Part shown: in pieces, positions 1 through 8,777 of the stretch
Layout: every line of letters begins with the position of its first letter
Position numbering within the stretch: position 1 is the first letter of the stretch
DNA from: Burkholderia sp. GAS332
GTDB taxonomy: Bacteria; Pseudomonadota; Gammaproteobacteria; Burkholderiales; Burkholderiaceae
Assembly (NCBI GenBank): GCA_900142905.1
Contig: FSRV01000001.1
Coordinates: forward strand, 2,666,001-2,730,000
Direction: 5' to 3'
DNA: 64,000 nucleotides
Made by a program: the position numbers and the translations under genes
Notes under the pieces: model-generated
The model's input: the letters and a program-made list of their open reading frames with translations, nothing else
What the model was told of the DNA's origin: nothing
Database searches by the model: none

Positions 1-123
1 CGACACCCCCATCCAAAGTGTGTCGGCAGGGCCGGCCTCGTGCCCCTGAAGCCTCACACAGCGCATCTGATAGTGATGCGCGGGCTGGTACTCGGGGGCT
101 TTGTTAAATCGCGTTACGTTCAT
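1..123 (-). CDS. Cupin-domain protein, N-terminal part (cut by window edge)
   Basis: The first 41 codons of a gene that runs off the left edge. The ATG is at 123 and AGGAG lies about a dozen bases upstream. The visible N-terminus (MNVTRFNKAPEYQPAHHYQ and on) has the His-rich opening and the GHEAGP stretch seen at the start of small single-domain cupins; the metal-binding barrel itself lies outside the window. It is co-directional with the dioxygenase-BKACE operon but separated from it by about 265 bases that include a hairpin, so it may be the last gene of that operon or separately transcribed. Substrate unknown. Confidence 0.6.
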   Translation of the reverse strand, partial: MNVTRFNKAPEYQPAHHYQMRCVRLQGHEAGPADTLWMGVS

Positions 124-342
124 GGTTTAAGCAGGACTCCTCGGATGACGACCTCAAGCGGCCGGGTCAGCACGGTCGGCGCGCGCTCGAACGCGGGTTT
201 CGCCTTCTCGCGATACCTCACATGCGATGTCCTGGGAAAACGCACGGATGACAATCGTCGCGGGGCGCCGTGTCAGTCGTGTGTCACGCCATGCTTGAGG
301 ATGATTGACAAGAGTTGACGATAGCCAGGCCCAGAACCCAAC

Positions 343-373
343 GCGATCAGCCGAAACAGATTCGGCTGATCGC
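343..373 (-). terminator. 13-bp perfect hairpin after the carbonic-anhydrase-like gene
   Basis: Positions 343-355 and 361-373 are perfect inverted repeats (arm GCGATCAGCCGAA, loop ACAGA), 18 bases past the stop of the gene ending at 391. There is no good T-run on the minus strand, so it may act as a transcript-end stabiliser or Rho-linked stop rather than a classical intrinsic terminator. Apart from this, 124-390 holds only the cupin ribosome site. Confidence 0.5.
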
Positions 374-390
374 ACGCGGAGAACAACCCG

Positions 391-930
391 CTAGAAATTC
401 AATACGACCGGCTTGGAGAACAGATACCGCTGCGCAAGTGCCGCATAACGGTCTGCTGATACGAGCATCCCTGCACGTTCCTGTTCTGTGAGCGGGCGCA
501 GGAGTCTGGCAGGATTGCCAGCCCACAACTCTCCTGATTCGACCACTTTACCTGGCGTTAGCACTGCGCCCGCCGCCAGCATGCCGCCGGTGCGCACGAC
601 TGCGTTGTCGAGGACCCGTGCGCCGAAACCCACAAAAGCCAGGTCCTCGATGATGCACGCATGCAGGATCGCGCCATGTCCCACGGTGACCTGGCTACCG
701 ATCAGGGTCGGCGATCCATTCGTCGTGCCGTGCAGAATCGAACCGTCCTGGATATTCGTTCGCGCACCGATGACAATGCGTTGCACGTCGCCGCGCAACA
801 CGCAGTTGAACCAGATCGACGCGTGCTCGCCAATCTGGACATCGCCAATAATCGACGTGCCGTGAGCGATGAATACGGTTCGATGAACAGATGGCGTCCC
901 GAACTGCCGGGCATCCTGATCCTCGCTCAT
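391..930 (-). CDS. Gamma-carbonic anhydrase family protein (CaiE/PaaY/YrdA-like)
   Basis: 179 residues, the usual length for this trimeric left-handed beta-helix family. The three metal-ligand histidines are in place: one in DGSILHG and two in VGHGAILHAC. Hexapeptide repeats run through the middle, and a helical tail with LRPLTEQE follows. Members act as carbonic anhydrases or, like PaaY, as thioesterases attached to CoA-dependent catabolic clusters. The ATG overlaps the stop of the upstream BKACE gene by four bases (ATGA), so translational coupling is likely. Because it sits with a CoA-using cleavage enzyme, a PaaY-like housekeeping thioesterase role is plausible but inferred. Confidence 0.85.
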   Translation of the reverse strand: MSEDQDARQFGTPSVHRTVFIAHGTSIIGDVQIGEHASIWFNCVLRGDVQRIVIGARTNIQDGSILHGTTNGSPTLIGSQVTVGHGAILHACIIEDLAFVGFGARVLDNAVVRTGGMLAAGAVLTPGKVVESGELWAGNPARLLRPLTEQERAGMLVSADRYAALAQRYLFSKPVVLNF

Positions 931-1808
931 TTCACCAACCCCAGTTGCTCGCGCGCCTCGCGTGGCGTCGCAATCTCGCCACCGAGCGACAACACGATGT
1001 CCCGGGCCCGGGCCACCAGCACCGCATTGGTTTCAGCCAGTACGCCTTTGGAGAGGTAGATGTTGTCTTCGAGGCCCACACGTACATGACCGCCGGCCAG
1101 CCATGCCTGGGCAACGATGGGAAATTCCGCGCGGCCAATGCCGAAGGCCGACCACGCCGCACCCTGCGGGAGAAAGTTACGGGCATATAGCAGCGTTTCC
1201 GGCGTCGCAGCGAAGCCGTACTTCACGCCCAGCACAAACGTCCAGAGTCCCGGTCCGTCCAGGACCCCTTCCTTGATCAGATCCAGCGCGAGATGCAAGT
1301 CACCGGAGTCGAAAATCTCCAACTCCGGCTTGACGCCCGCTTCACGTATCACCTTAGCCATGCGTCGAACGTTCTTCGGCGTATTGATCACCACGTCGCC
1401 ACCTGAATTCATCGTATTCAGGTCGAGGCTGCAGATATCGGGTTTCAACGCGGCGATGTGTTCGACCCGTCTTTCCGGTGGCAGCAGAGTCGTTCCCGGC
1501 GCCGCTACCTTGGGATCGTCCTCGCTCGGAATAAAGCGCCCTCCGGGACCCGTCGTCAGATTGATGATCAGTTCGGGATCGACCGAGCGGATGCGCTCGA
1601 TGACCTGCCGGTACAGGTCGATCTCCATCGACGGCCGGCCGGTTTGCGGGTCGCGCACATGAATGTGAACGACGGCCGCGCCGGCTTGTGCTGCTTCCAG
1701 TGCCGAGGTTGCGATCTGCTGCGGCGTTATAGGCAGGCCGGGATGCTGCTCCGGCTTCGTCAGGTTGCCGGTCACCGCGCAGGTGATGATGGTTTTGCGT
1801 TCATGCAT
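927..1808 (-). CDS. Beta-keto acid cleavage enzyme (BKACE family, Kce-like)
   Basis: 293 residues with the BKACE (DUF849) signature. The zinc ligands are visible as HIH in VVHIHVRDP and as His and Glu in GGHVRVGLEDN; the TTGPGGR segment is also typical. The family condenses a beta-keto acid with acetyl-CoA and cleaves the product to acetoacetate plus a new acyl-CoA; the founding member acts on 3-keto-5-aminohexanoate in lysine fermentation. Here the neighbours are an intradiol dioxygenase and an SDR, not lysine genes, so a beta-keto product of ring cleavage is a better guess. It is coupled to the downstream gene by an ATGA overlap and starts 24 bases after the SDR stop. Confidence 0.9.
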   Translation of the reverse strand: MHERKTIITCAVTGNLTKPEQHPGLPITPQQIATSALEAAQAGAAVVHIHVRDPQTGRPSMEIDLYRQVIERIRSVDPELIINLTTGPGGRFIPSEDDPKVAAPGTTLLPPERRVEHIAALKPDICSLDLNTMNSGGDVVINTPKNVRRMAKVIREAGVKPELEIFDSGDLHLALDLIKEGVLDGPGLWTFVLGVKYGFAATPETLLYARNFLPQGAAWSAFGIGRAEFPIVAQAWLAGGHVRVGLEDNIYLSKGVLAETNAVLVARARDIVLSLGGEIATPREAREQLGLVK

Positions 1809-1832
1809 GATGGATCTCGCTTAAGCTCAAGC

Positions 1833-2582
1833 TCAGTTCAAGCGCCGGCCGCCATCGACCACGATCGTGACGCCTGTGCTGAATTTCAAATGGGTGGCGC
1901 ACGCTTCGATCGCCGCGGCAATATCGTCAGGTGTACCGATGCGTCCGAGTGGTGTGGTCGCAGCGACCTTGTCGTTGAAGTCCGCACCCCGTCCCGGCAC
2001 AAAGCTCGTGTCTACAACACCTGGGGAGACGTTCAGAACCCGGATACGCGGGGCGAGCGCCCGCGCCAGCGACACGGCCATCACATCGAGCCCGGCCTTC
2101 GCCGCACAGTAGGCAATGTTGCTCCCGACGCCCGTGCTGGCGGAAATCGACGATACGTTCACGACCAGACCGTCACCCGATTCGTCGAGCAGAGCGCGAA
2201 AGGCCCGAATGGCCGCAAACTGCGCGCGCCAGTTGACCTTCATGATTTCATCGATGAGTTCGTCAGTCAGCGCATCCAGGTCGGCATGCTTGACCGGCTT
2301 GGTAAAGCCGGCTGTATTGACGAGGATGTCCGCTCGCCCGAACTGGGCCTTGACGCGACTCGCGAGGTCGGCGAGCGACGCGCTGTCGGCAATCGCCGTG
2401 ACCGCCGCGAGGTGACCGCTTCCCGGCAACGAATCGACCACCTGCTGCGCCTTGGCGATGTCAGACTGGCTTGTGACGACGACGGTGGCACCGGCGTTGG
2501 CGAGCCGGGTTGCCGTAGCGGCACCGATGCCACCCGTGCCGCCCAGAATAACCGCCACTTTTCCTTCGAGATCGTTGGACAC
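1833..2582 (-). CDS. Short-chain dehydrogenase/reductase (SDR)
   Basis: I start this gene at the GTG at 2582, which has GGAGA about nine bases upstream and begins a standard SDR (249 residues, VSNDLEGKVAV); an upstream ATG at 2645 would add an Arg/Pro-rich stretch overlapping the dioxygenase gene. Rossmann motif GGTGGIG near the N-terminus, NTAG core, catalytic Ser in SSISAS and YCAAK (Tyr-x3-Lys). A classical cytosolic NAD(P)(H)-dependent oxidoreductase. It starts 13 bases after the dioxygenase stop, so it probably acts on a product of the same pathway; the substrate cannot be read from sequence. Confidence 0.88.
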   Translation of the reverse strand: MSNDLEGKVAVILGGTGGIGAATATRLANAGATVVVTSQSDIAKAQQVVDSLPGSGHLAAVTAIADSASLADLASRVKAQFGRADILVNTAGFTKPVKHADLDALTDELIDEIMKVNWRAQFAAIRAFRALLDESGDGLVVNVSSISASTGVGSNIAYCAAKAGLDVMAVSLARALAPRIRVLNVSPGVVDTSFVPGRGADFNDKVAATTPLGRIGTPDDIAAAIEACATHLKFSTGVTIVVDGGRRLN

Positions 2583-2595
2583 TTGAGTCTCCGCT

Positions 2596-3510
2596 TTACT
2601 TGATGGGGGGCGTCGGGTACGTCGGCGTACCTTCGGCCAGCGCAAAATCGTATTCGAGTGTGTAGTACGGCCCTGTCACGTCCGCATCGGGAGCCTTACC
2701 GTCTTCGTGTAGTGCGAATCTGCCGACCAGCGAGCGGTTCACGCCGAACACGACATCTGAGCCGAGATATTCCGAATCGTCGGCAAAGACCTGGCTGACG
2801 AGCGTTTCGTACCCTTCAGCGATGACGACGAAGTGAATATGAGCGGGCCGATACGGATGCCGTTGCTGCGCCGCCAGCAGCACGCCCACGGGACCATGCG
2901 TGGGGACGGGATAGCCGGCAGGCCTGACGGAACGAAAGCGGAAGTAACCGTCGGCGTCGGTCCTGAAGCGGCCACGCAGATTCATATCGGGCTGATGAGG
3001 ATCCTGGTTTTCGTAAAGGCCCACCGGCGACGCCTGCCACACGTCGACCATGGCATTCGCAACAGGCTGCTGTGCCCGATCGACCACACGGCCACGTACG
3101 AACAGCGGCGCACCGGGCGAACCTTCAACGACAATGCATTCGCCGTTGGCATAGTCCGGGGAATTGCCGCGATAGAACGGCCCAAGCAGCGCGCCGGGCG
3201 TCCGGTCGGTCTTGTCGACCGTATTGAGCAGCGTGACTAGCGTCGAGAAGCCCAGCACGTCAGCGCACAACACAACCTCGTTGTGATCGTCTACCGTGGC
3301 CTGGCCAATCGCCTTGACGAATTCGATGCCCTGCTCAAACTCCCGGTCGGTCAATCTGACTTCCCGGAAGAACGCGTGGGCATGCCGGACCAGCGCATCG
3401 ACGATCTCTTTGAGCCGGGCGTCATCGGTTCGGCTCATTGCTGCTAGAACGACCTCGGTGATCGACTCAGCGTCGTCCACGATACTGTCCAGATGGGATA
3501 AATCGGTCAT
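2596..3510 (-). CDS. Intradiol ring-cleavage dioxygenase (hydroxyquinol/catechol 1,2-dioxygenase type)
   Basis: 304 residues from the ATG at 3510, which has GGAGA just upstream. The open frame continues to 3843, but that part is Arg-rich and unlike the family. N-terminal all-helical dimerisation domain, then the dioxygenase barrel. The non-haem Fe(III) ligands are visible: Tyr in LGPFYRG, Tyr in PAGYPVP, and two His in RPAHIHF. The enzyme opens a 1,2-dihydroxybenzene ring between the hydroxyls, giving a muconate, or maleylacetate from hydroxyquinol. First gene of the operon; no cognate cycloisomerase or maleylacetate reductase is in the window. Confidence 0.88.
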   Translation of the reverse strand: MTDLSHLDSIVDDAESITEVVLAAMSRTDDARLKEIVDALVRHAHAFFREVRLTDREFEQGIEFVKAIGQATVDDHNEVVLCADVLGFSTLVTLLNTVDKTDRTPGALLGPFYRGNSPDYANGECIVVEGSPGAPLFVRGRVVDRAQQPVANAMVDVWQASPVGLYENQDPHQPDMNLRGRFRTDADGYFRFRSVRPAGYPVPTHGPVGVLLAAQQRHPYRPAHIHFVVIAEGYETLVSQVFADDSEYLGSDVVFGVNRSLVGRFALHEDGKAPDADVTGPYYTLEYDFALAEGTPTYPTPPIK

Positions 3511-3939
3511 ACGAGTCTCCTGTGTCGACCAGAGTTGGCGCTTTAGCGCTTCTGGTCCCATGCAAGATGATTGCGATAGGCTCGGCCATTGGAAGCGCGG
3601 CTTCACCGCACTTGCCTCACGATGGCGCTGATAAAGCGCTTGAAAGCGCTCTCGATGGATTTCGCGAGGCCATACGTGGATGCTGCGCCTCTTAGCGAAC
3701 GCGCGGCGGACAACCACTTTCGAGTTTCTGCCAGCCCAGGGCGATCGCCTGGTGACCAGTCGCTTGACGACGGAGGGCTGTGGCCAGCGCTCCGGGAAGG
3801 ATCCTGCGTCTTCGCCGCAGACGAGGACGCACTCCACCTCCACTAACGCCTTGATGAGAAATACGCGCTGTGCCAGTTACTCGCCTCGTTCTGGTGATGA
3901 TCTTTTTTGGCGAATGCTGGACAACGGAGCGGCTGCGAT
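3511..3939. other. Intergenic region between dioxygenase operon and efflux operon
   Basis: About 430 bases with no gene I recognise. Frames are open on both strands over 3589-3846, but their products are Arg/Ser-rich and family-less. It should hold the promoter of the dioxygenase operon reading left, but I see no convincing -35/-10 pair. Confidence 0.5.
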
Positions 3940-3975
3940 GAAAAAAATCGCCCGCGCGTCACGCGAACGTGACGC
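3940..3975 (-). terminator. Intrinsic terminator of the RND efflux operon
   Basis: Arms 3956-3963 and 3968-3975 form a perfect 8-bp stem (GCGTCACG) around a four-base loop. Read on the minus strand the stem is followed after eight bases by a run of seven T (A-run 3941-3947 on the plus strand). It lies 22 bases past the stop of the outer-membrane channel gene. Confidence 0.7.
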
Positions 3976-3996
3976 ACTGACGCTCAATCAGCCCAA

Positions 3997-5469
3997 TCAC
4001 GGGTTCGCTGCTGATGCCCTGGAAGCGCGCGGGTCATGCAGCTCGCTATCCGACCACCCGCCGCCAAGATCGCCGATCAGCGAGACGGCATCGAGCAGGC
4101 GCTGCTGCTGGACGCTCAGCGCGGTTTGCTGATCGTTCAACTGGGTCGTCTGGGCGGTGGCCACGGTGGTGTAATCCACGGTGCCGGCCTGGTACTCGTT
4201 GAACGCGATCTCGGTGCCGCGGGTCGCGTCGCGCACGGCGGTGTCCAGCACGTCGGCTTGCTGGGCGAGAATCCGCAACCCGGAGAGGTCGTTCTCCACA
4301 TTTTCAAACGCGGTCAACACCGTGCCGCGGTAGTTCGCGAGCGATGCCTCATACGCCGCCCTGGCCACCGCCACCTCGCCGCTACGCTCACCGCCGTCGA
4401 ACAGCGTCTCCGTGGCACTCCCGCCCAGCGACCACACATGATTGGCGATGTGCAGCAGACCGGCCAACGGCGACTGCGTAAAGCCGTCCAGTGCCGACAG
4501 CGAAATGTTCGGGTAATAAGCCGCCACCGCAACGCCGATCGCCGCGTTCTCCGCGGCCATCTGGCGTTCCGCGGTGGAAATGTCCGGTCGGCGCTGCAGC
4601 AGGGTCGAGGGCACGCCGGCTGGAATCGTGGGCAGTGTCGGTAGCGCCGTGCTATGCGGGATCGACAGGTCTTCCGGATTCTTGCCCACCAGCACTGCAA
4701 TCGCATGCGCATATTGGGCCCGCGCGACGCCAAGCGCGATCAGGCTGGCCTGGGCGTTCTCGAGCTGGGTCCGCGCGGTGATCAGGTTGGACGGTGGCAC
4801 CGTGCCCGCCGTGTCCTGATCGGCGACGACGCGCAGATATCCCTGGTAGGCATCGACCGTGTGCTGCAGCAGGTCGATGTTGGCGTCGCTGATTCGCAGC
4901 GAGATCACCGCGGTGGCGAGCGCGGTCTGCTCAGAGAGCGTGGCATTGGCGAGCGTCGCTTCGCTCGCCTGGGCGGTCGCGGCGTTCTCTTCGATGTTAC
5001 GGCGGACCTGCCCCCACAGATCAGGCGCCCAACTCACATTGCCTTCGAGCGAGCCCGAGTTATTCACCGACTGAAAATTGCCGAATCCGGCATTAGCGCT
5101 GGCACTACTGGTTGCACTGCGCTGCCGGGTCACCGAGCCGGTGGCACTGAGGGTAGGAAACAACGCGCTGCGCGCGACACGCACCTCGGCAAGAGCCTGC
5201 TGGTAGTTGGCATAGCTCTGACGCACGGTCTGGTTGGACACGGACACCATGGGCTCGAGCTGATCCAGCAGCGGGTCGTTAAACCCAGTCCACCAGTCGC
5301 CCTTCGGCCCCTCGGCGGCGGGCTCGGCTTGCGTCCATCCGGGTGGCGCCTCCTGGTAGGTCGCCGGCACAGGCACCGGCGGCCGGTGATAGTCAGGGCC
5401 GACCATGCAGCCACTCACCAGCAAGGTGACGATCGCGGCCAGAGGGGTGCGGGAAGTGTTCATCTTCAT
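3997..5469 (-). CDS. Efflux outer-membrane channel lipoprotein (NodT/OprM family)
   Basis: 490 residues. The start at 5469 overlaps the stop of the RND gene as ATGA. A short signal peptide ends in the lipobox LVSGC followed by MVGPDY, the usual opening of NodT-family lipoproteins. Two outer-membrane efflux repeats follow, with paired long coiled-coil helices and beta-barrel segments (for example LGVARAQYAHAIAVLVG, LLQRRPDIS). It supplies the trimeric TolC-like exit duct for the pump encoded just upstream. Last gene of a four-gene operon, followed by a strong terminator. Confidence 0.92.
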   Translation of the reverse strand: MKMNTSRTPLAAIVTLLVSGCMVGPDYHRPPVPVPATYQEAPPGWTQAEPAAEGPKGDWWTGFNDPLLDQLEPMVSVSNQTVRQSYANYQQALAEVRVARSALFPTLSATGSVTRQRSATSSASANAGFGNFQSVNNSGSLEGNVSWAPDLWGQVRRNIEENAATAQASEATLANATLSEQTALATAVISLRISDANIDLLQHTVDAYQGYLRVVADQDTAGTVPPSNLITARTQLENAQASLIALGVARAQYAHAIAVLVGKNPEDLSIPHSTALPTLPTIPAGVPSTLLQRRPDISTAERQMAAENAAIGVAVAAYYPNISLSALDGFTQSPLAGLLHIANHVWSLGGSATETLFDGGERSGEVAVARAAYEASLANYRGTVLTAFENVENDLSGLRILAQQADVLDTAVRDATRGTEIAFNEYQAGTVDYTTVATAQTTQLNDQQTALSVQQQRLLDAVSLIGDLGGGWSDSELHDPRASRASAANP

Positions 5470-8400
5470 GCTCTCGTATCCGTTCGGCGGTTCCACGGCA
5501 AGCCGTCGGACCACCTGGCAATCCTGAAACGCAAGCGGTCGAGGTAAAGGTAGATCACCGGCGTCGTGTACAACGTGAAGACCTGACTCACGATCAAACC
5601 TCCCATCACGGTGACGCCCAGTGGTTGGCGCAGCGACGCGCCCTGCCCGATCCCTATCGCCAACGGCACCGCGCCGAGCACGGCCGCGGCGGTGGTCATC
5701 ATGATCGGCCGCAGACGCACCACGGCGGCTTCATGAATGGCCCGCCTCGCGTCCATCCCTTCATTGCGTTGCAACTGGATGGCGACATCCACCATCATGA
5801 TCCCGTTTTTCTTGACGATGCCGATCAGCAAAATGATGCCGATCAGCGCGATCACGGAAAACGGCGTGCCGAAGACGAGCAAGGCGAGCGTCGCGCCAAT
5901 CCCGGCCGACGGCAAGGTGGACAGGATCGTGAGCGGGTGGATCGTGTTCTCGTACAGTACGCCCAGCACGATATAAACGACGACCAGGGCGGCCAGGATC
6001 AGCAACGGCACGGTGCCCATTGACTGCGCATAGGCCTGCGCCGCGCCGGCGAATGCGCCGTGGATCGAGGCCGGCATGTTGATGTCCTGCTCGGCTTTCT
6101 TGATGATGTCGCCCGCCTGGCTGAGGGAGCCGCCGCCTGGCAGGTTGAACGAGATGGTCCCCGCCACGAGGCCGCTCTGATGGTTGACCTGCGTTGCGGT
6201 GTGGCTGTTGGCATAGGTCAGCATCGTTCGAAGCGGCACCATCGTTTCGGCCGCGGTGCTGTCCGCGCTGCCGCTGGAATTGCCGCCCTTGCTATTGGAA
6301 ATGCTGTTGGTGAGCTGATTGGCTTCGGCATTGGCGTTCAGCGCGTTCGTGTTGCTGCTGCTACCTTGCGAGGTGCTCACGGCCACCGCCTGCTGGGGCG
6401 CGGTGACGGTGCCGCCCGGCATCTGCGTCTGCTGCGTGCCGTTCGCGTTGCCTGCGGCCGTGCTCAGGAAGATCTGGTCGAGGGTTTGCGGATACTGCCA
6501 GTACTGCGGCGCCACCTCCATCACCACGAAGTATTGATTGAGCGCGTTGTAGATCGTCGAAACAGTGCGCTGGCCGAATGCGTCGTAGAGCACGTTGTCG
6601 ATCTGGTTCGGCTGGAAGCCGTAACGCGTCGCGGTAGCACGGCTGATATTGAGGTAGGTTTGCAGACCGTTTTGCTGCAGATCCGAGTTGACGTCGAGCA
6701 GTTGCCCGCGGTACTTGCCGAGTTCGGTCATGAGCTTGGGCACCCACTTGAACAACGCATCGGCATCGTCGCTGGTCAATGTGTATTGATACTCGGCCGC
6801 GGCCTGCCGTCCGCCGATCTGCAGATCCTGCTGGGCCTGCAGGAAGAGCCGCGCGCCCGATACCGCATTCAGCTTCGGCCGCAGGCGGTTGACCACCTGG
6901 GTGGCCGATAGATGACGCTGGGCCAATGGCTTGAGTTCGATAAAGACGTTGGCGGTGTTGAGCGCGCGGCCTCCCGTGAAGCCCGCGACCGACGCCACTG
7001 CGGGGTCCTGCTGGACGATCGACTGCAACTGCGCGAGCTTCTTTTCCATCGCCGGAAACGAGATGCTTTGATCGGCGATGATCTGCCCGATCAGGATGCC
7101 GGTGTCCTGCTCCGGGAAAAAGGTGGCCGGCAACAACCTGAACAGGAACACGTTGAGCACGAGCAGCGCGACCAACATGAGGCCGATCAGTAACGAGTGG
7201 TCGAGCACGGCGTCCAGCGAGTGCGAGTAGCCATTCTTGAAACGCTCGAACTGCGCTTCGAACCAGCTCGCCCAGCGTGCCTGCGAGTGCTTCGCATGCT
7301 GATGGCTCAGCACATACGCGCACATGGTCGGCGTAATCGTCAAAGAGATCAGCAGCGAGAACAGAATCGCGATGGACAGCGTCACCGCGAATTCATGAAA
7401 CAGCAAGCCGACAATGCCCGGCATCAACAGGATCGGCAAGAACACTGCGATCAGCGACAGGCTCATCGAGATGACCGTGAAACCCACCTCGGCGCTGCCG
7501 CGCAGTGCGGCCTCCTTGGGATCGAGCCCGGCTTCGAGGTGGCGCACGATGTTCTCCAGCACCACCACCGCATCGTCGACCACGAAGCCGGTGCCGATCG
7601 TCAACGCCATCAGCGAGAGGTTGTCGATGCTGTAGCCGAGCAGGTACATCGGCCCGAACGTGCCGATGATCGACAGCGGCAATGCGACCGCGGGGATCAG
7701 CGTCGCACGCGGCGAAAGCAGGAACACGAAGACCACGCCGACCACCAGCAGCACGGCGATGAAGAGCGTGCGTTCGGTATCGCCCACCGAGGCCCGGACC
7801 GATTCGGAGCGGTCGATCGCCACGTTGACGCGGATGGCGCTCGGCAACGCCGCCTCGATCGAAGGCAGGCGTGCCTGAATCTGCGCGACAGTCTTGACGA
7901 CATTGCTGCCCGGCATCGGATAGACGATCACGAGAACGGACGACTTGCTGTTGTACAGCCCCGCGTTGCGGATGTTTTCGTTCGAGTCGATCACCTGGGC
8001 GACATCGCGCAGCAGCACCGGCGCACCGTCGCGGTACGCGATGATGACGTCACGGTAAGGCGCGGCCTTGCTGATCTGGTCGTTGGACAGGATCTCGTAG
8101 CGCTGGTCGCCCTGGTCGATGTGGCCCTTCGCGCTGTCGGCGTTCGCGGCGCCGATCGCCGCGCGCACGTCTTCGAGCCCGATGCCGTAGCTGCTGAGCT
8201 TGCCCGGCTGCAACTCGACCCGCACCGAGGGCAACGCGCCGCCGCCCAGCGTGATTTGCCCGACGCCATCGACCTGCGAGAGTTGCTGCTGGATCACCGA
8301 ATCGGCGGAATCGTAGAGCTGCGCTTTGGTGAGGGTGTCCGACGTCAATGCGAGCACCATGATCGGCGCCCCCGCCGGGTTGTACTGGCGGTAGGTCGGG

Positions 8401-8777
8401 TTGGCGCGCAGTGTGGTCGGCAGGTCGGCGCGCGCCGCCTGGATGGCCGCTTCGACGTCGCGGGCCGCGCCGTTGATATCGCGGTTCAGCCCGAACACGA
8501 TGACGATCATCGACGAGCCGACATAGTTGGTCGAGGTCAGCTGGCTCACGTCGGCGATCGTGGCGAGCCGGCGCTCCAGCGGCTCGGCCACCGTGGAGGC
8601 CATGATTTCCGGGCTGGCGCCCGCCATGTTCGCCTGCACCACGATGACCGGATAGGCGATGTTCGGCAGCGGCGCAACCGGCAGCCGGAAATAGGCGAGC
8701 GCACCCGACAGCAGGATCGCAACGGCCAGCAAAGTGGTCGCGACGGGCCGCCGGATGAACAGCGCCGAGATGTTCAC
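5466..8777 (-). CDS. mdtC: RND multidrug efflux permease, MdtC-like
   Basis: 1103 residues, an inner-membrane HAE1-type RND proton antiporter with 12 helices and two large periplasmic loops. The proton-relay Asp pair in TM4 is present (GFVVDDAVVV) and the TM10 Lys is in GIVKKNGIMM. It follows a second RND gene with an ATGA overlap (8774-8777), as in mdtB-mdtC, where two different RND proteins build a mixed trimer. Unlike ordinary MdtC (about 1025 residues) it carries an extra Ser/Asn/Gln/Thr-rich segment at about residues 775-840 inside the second periplasmic loop. The symbol is by similarity and gene order. Confidence 0.9.
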   Translation of the reverse strand: MNISALFIRRPVATTLLAVAILLSGALAYFRLPVAPLPNIAYPVIVVQANMAGASPEIMASTVAEPLERRLATIADVSQLTSTNYVGSSMIVIVFGLNRDINGAARDVEAAIQAARADLPTTLRANPTYRQYNPAGAPIMVLALTSDTLTKAQLYDSADSVIQQQLSQVDGVGQITLGGGALPSVRVELQPGKLSSYGIGLEDVRAAIGAANADSAKGHIDQGDQRYEILSNDQISKAAPYRDVIIAYRDGAPVLLRDVAQVIDSNENIRNAGLYNSKSSVLVIVYPMPGSNVVKTVAQIQARLPSIEAALPSAIRVNVAIDRSESVRASVGDTERTLFIAVLLVVGVVFVFLLSPRATLIPAVALPLSIIGTFGPMYLLGYSIDNLSLMALTIGTGFVVDDAVVVLENIVRHLEAGLDPKEAALRGSAEVGFTVISMSLSLIAVFLPILLMPGIVGLLFHEFAVTLSIAILFSLLISLTITPTMCAYVLSHQHAKHSQARWASWFEAQFERFKNGYSHSLDAVLDHSLLIGLMLVALLVLNVFLFRLLPATFFPEQDTGILIGQIIADQSISFPAMEKKLAQLQSIVQQDPAVASVAGFTGGRALNTANVFIELKPLAQRHLSATQVVNRLRPKLNAVSGARLFLQAQQDLQIGGRQAAAEYQYTLTSDDADALFKWVPKLMTELGKYRGQLLDVNSDLQQNGLQTYLNISRATATRYGFQPNQIDNVLYDAFGQRTVSTIYNALNQYFVVMEVAPQYWQYPQTLDQIFLSTAAGNANGTQQTQMPGGTVTAPQQAVAVSTSQGSSSNTNALNANAEANQLTNSISNSKGGNSSGSADSTAAETMVPLRTMLTYANSHTATQVNHQSGLVAGTISFNLPGGGSLSQAGDIIKKAEQDINMPASIHGAFAGAAQAYAQSMGTVPLLILAALVVVYIVLGVLYENTIHPLTILSTLPSAGIGATLALLVFGTPFSVIALIGIILLIGIVKKNGIMMVDVAIQLQRNEGMDARRAIHEAAVVRLRPIMMTTAAAVLGAVPLAIGIGQGASLRQPLGVTVMGGLIVSQVFTLYTTPVIYLYLDRLRFRIARWSDGLPWNRRTDTRA

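Noticed and set aside
154..375. Short minus-strand frame between the cupin and carbonic-anhydrase-like genes
   Set aside because: It overlaps the 13-bp hairpin, has no ribosome site and no recognisable composition.
3511..3843. N-terminal extension of the dioxygenase to 3843
   Set aside because: The added residues are Arg-rich and unlike the family; the ATG at 3510 has a good ribosome site and a normal N-terminus.
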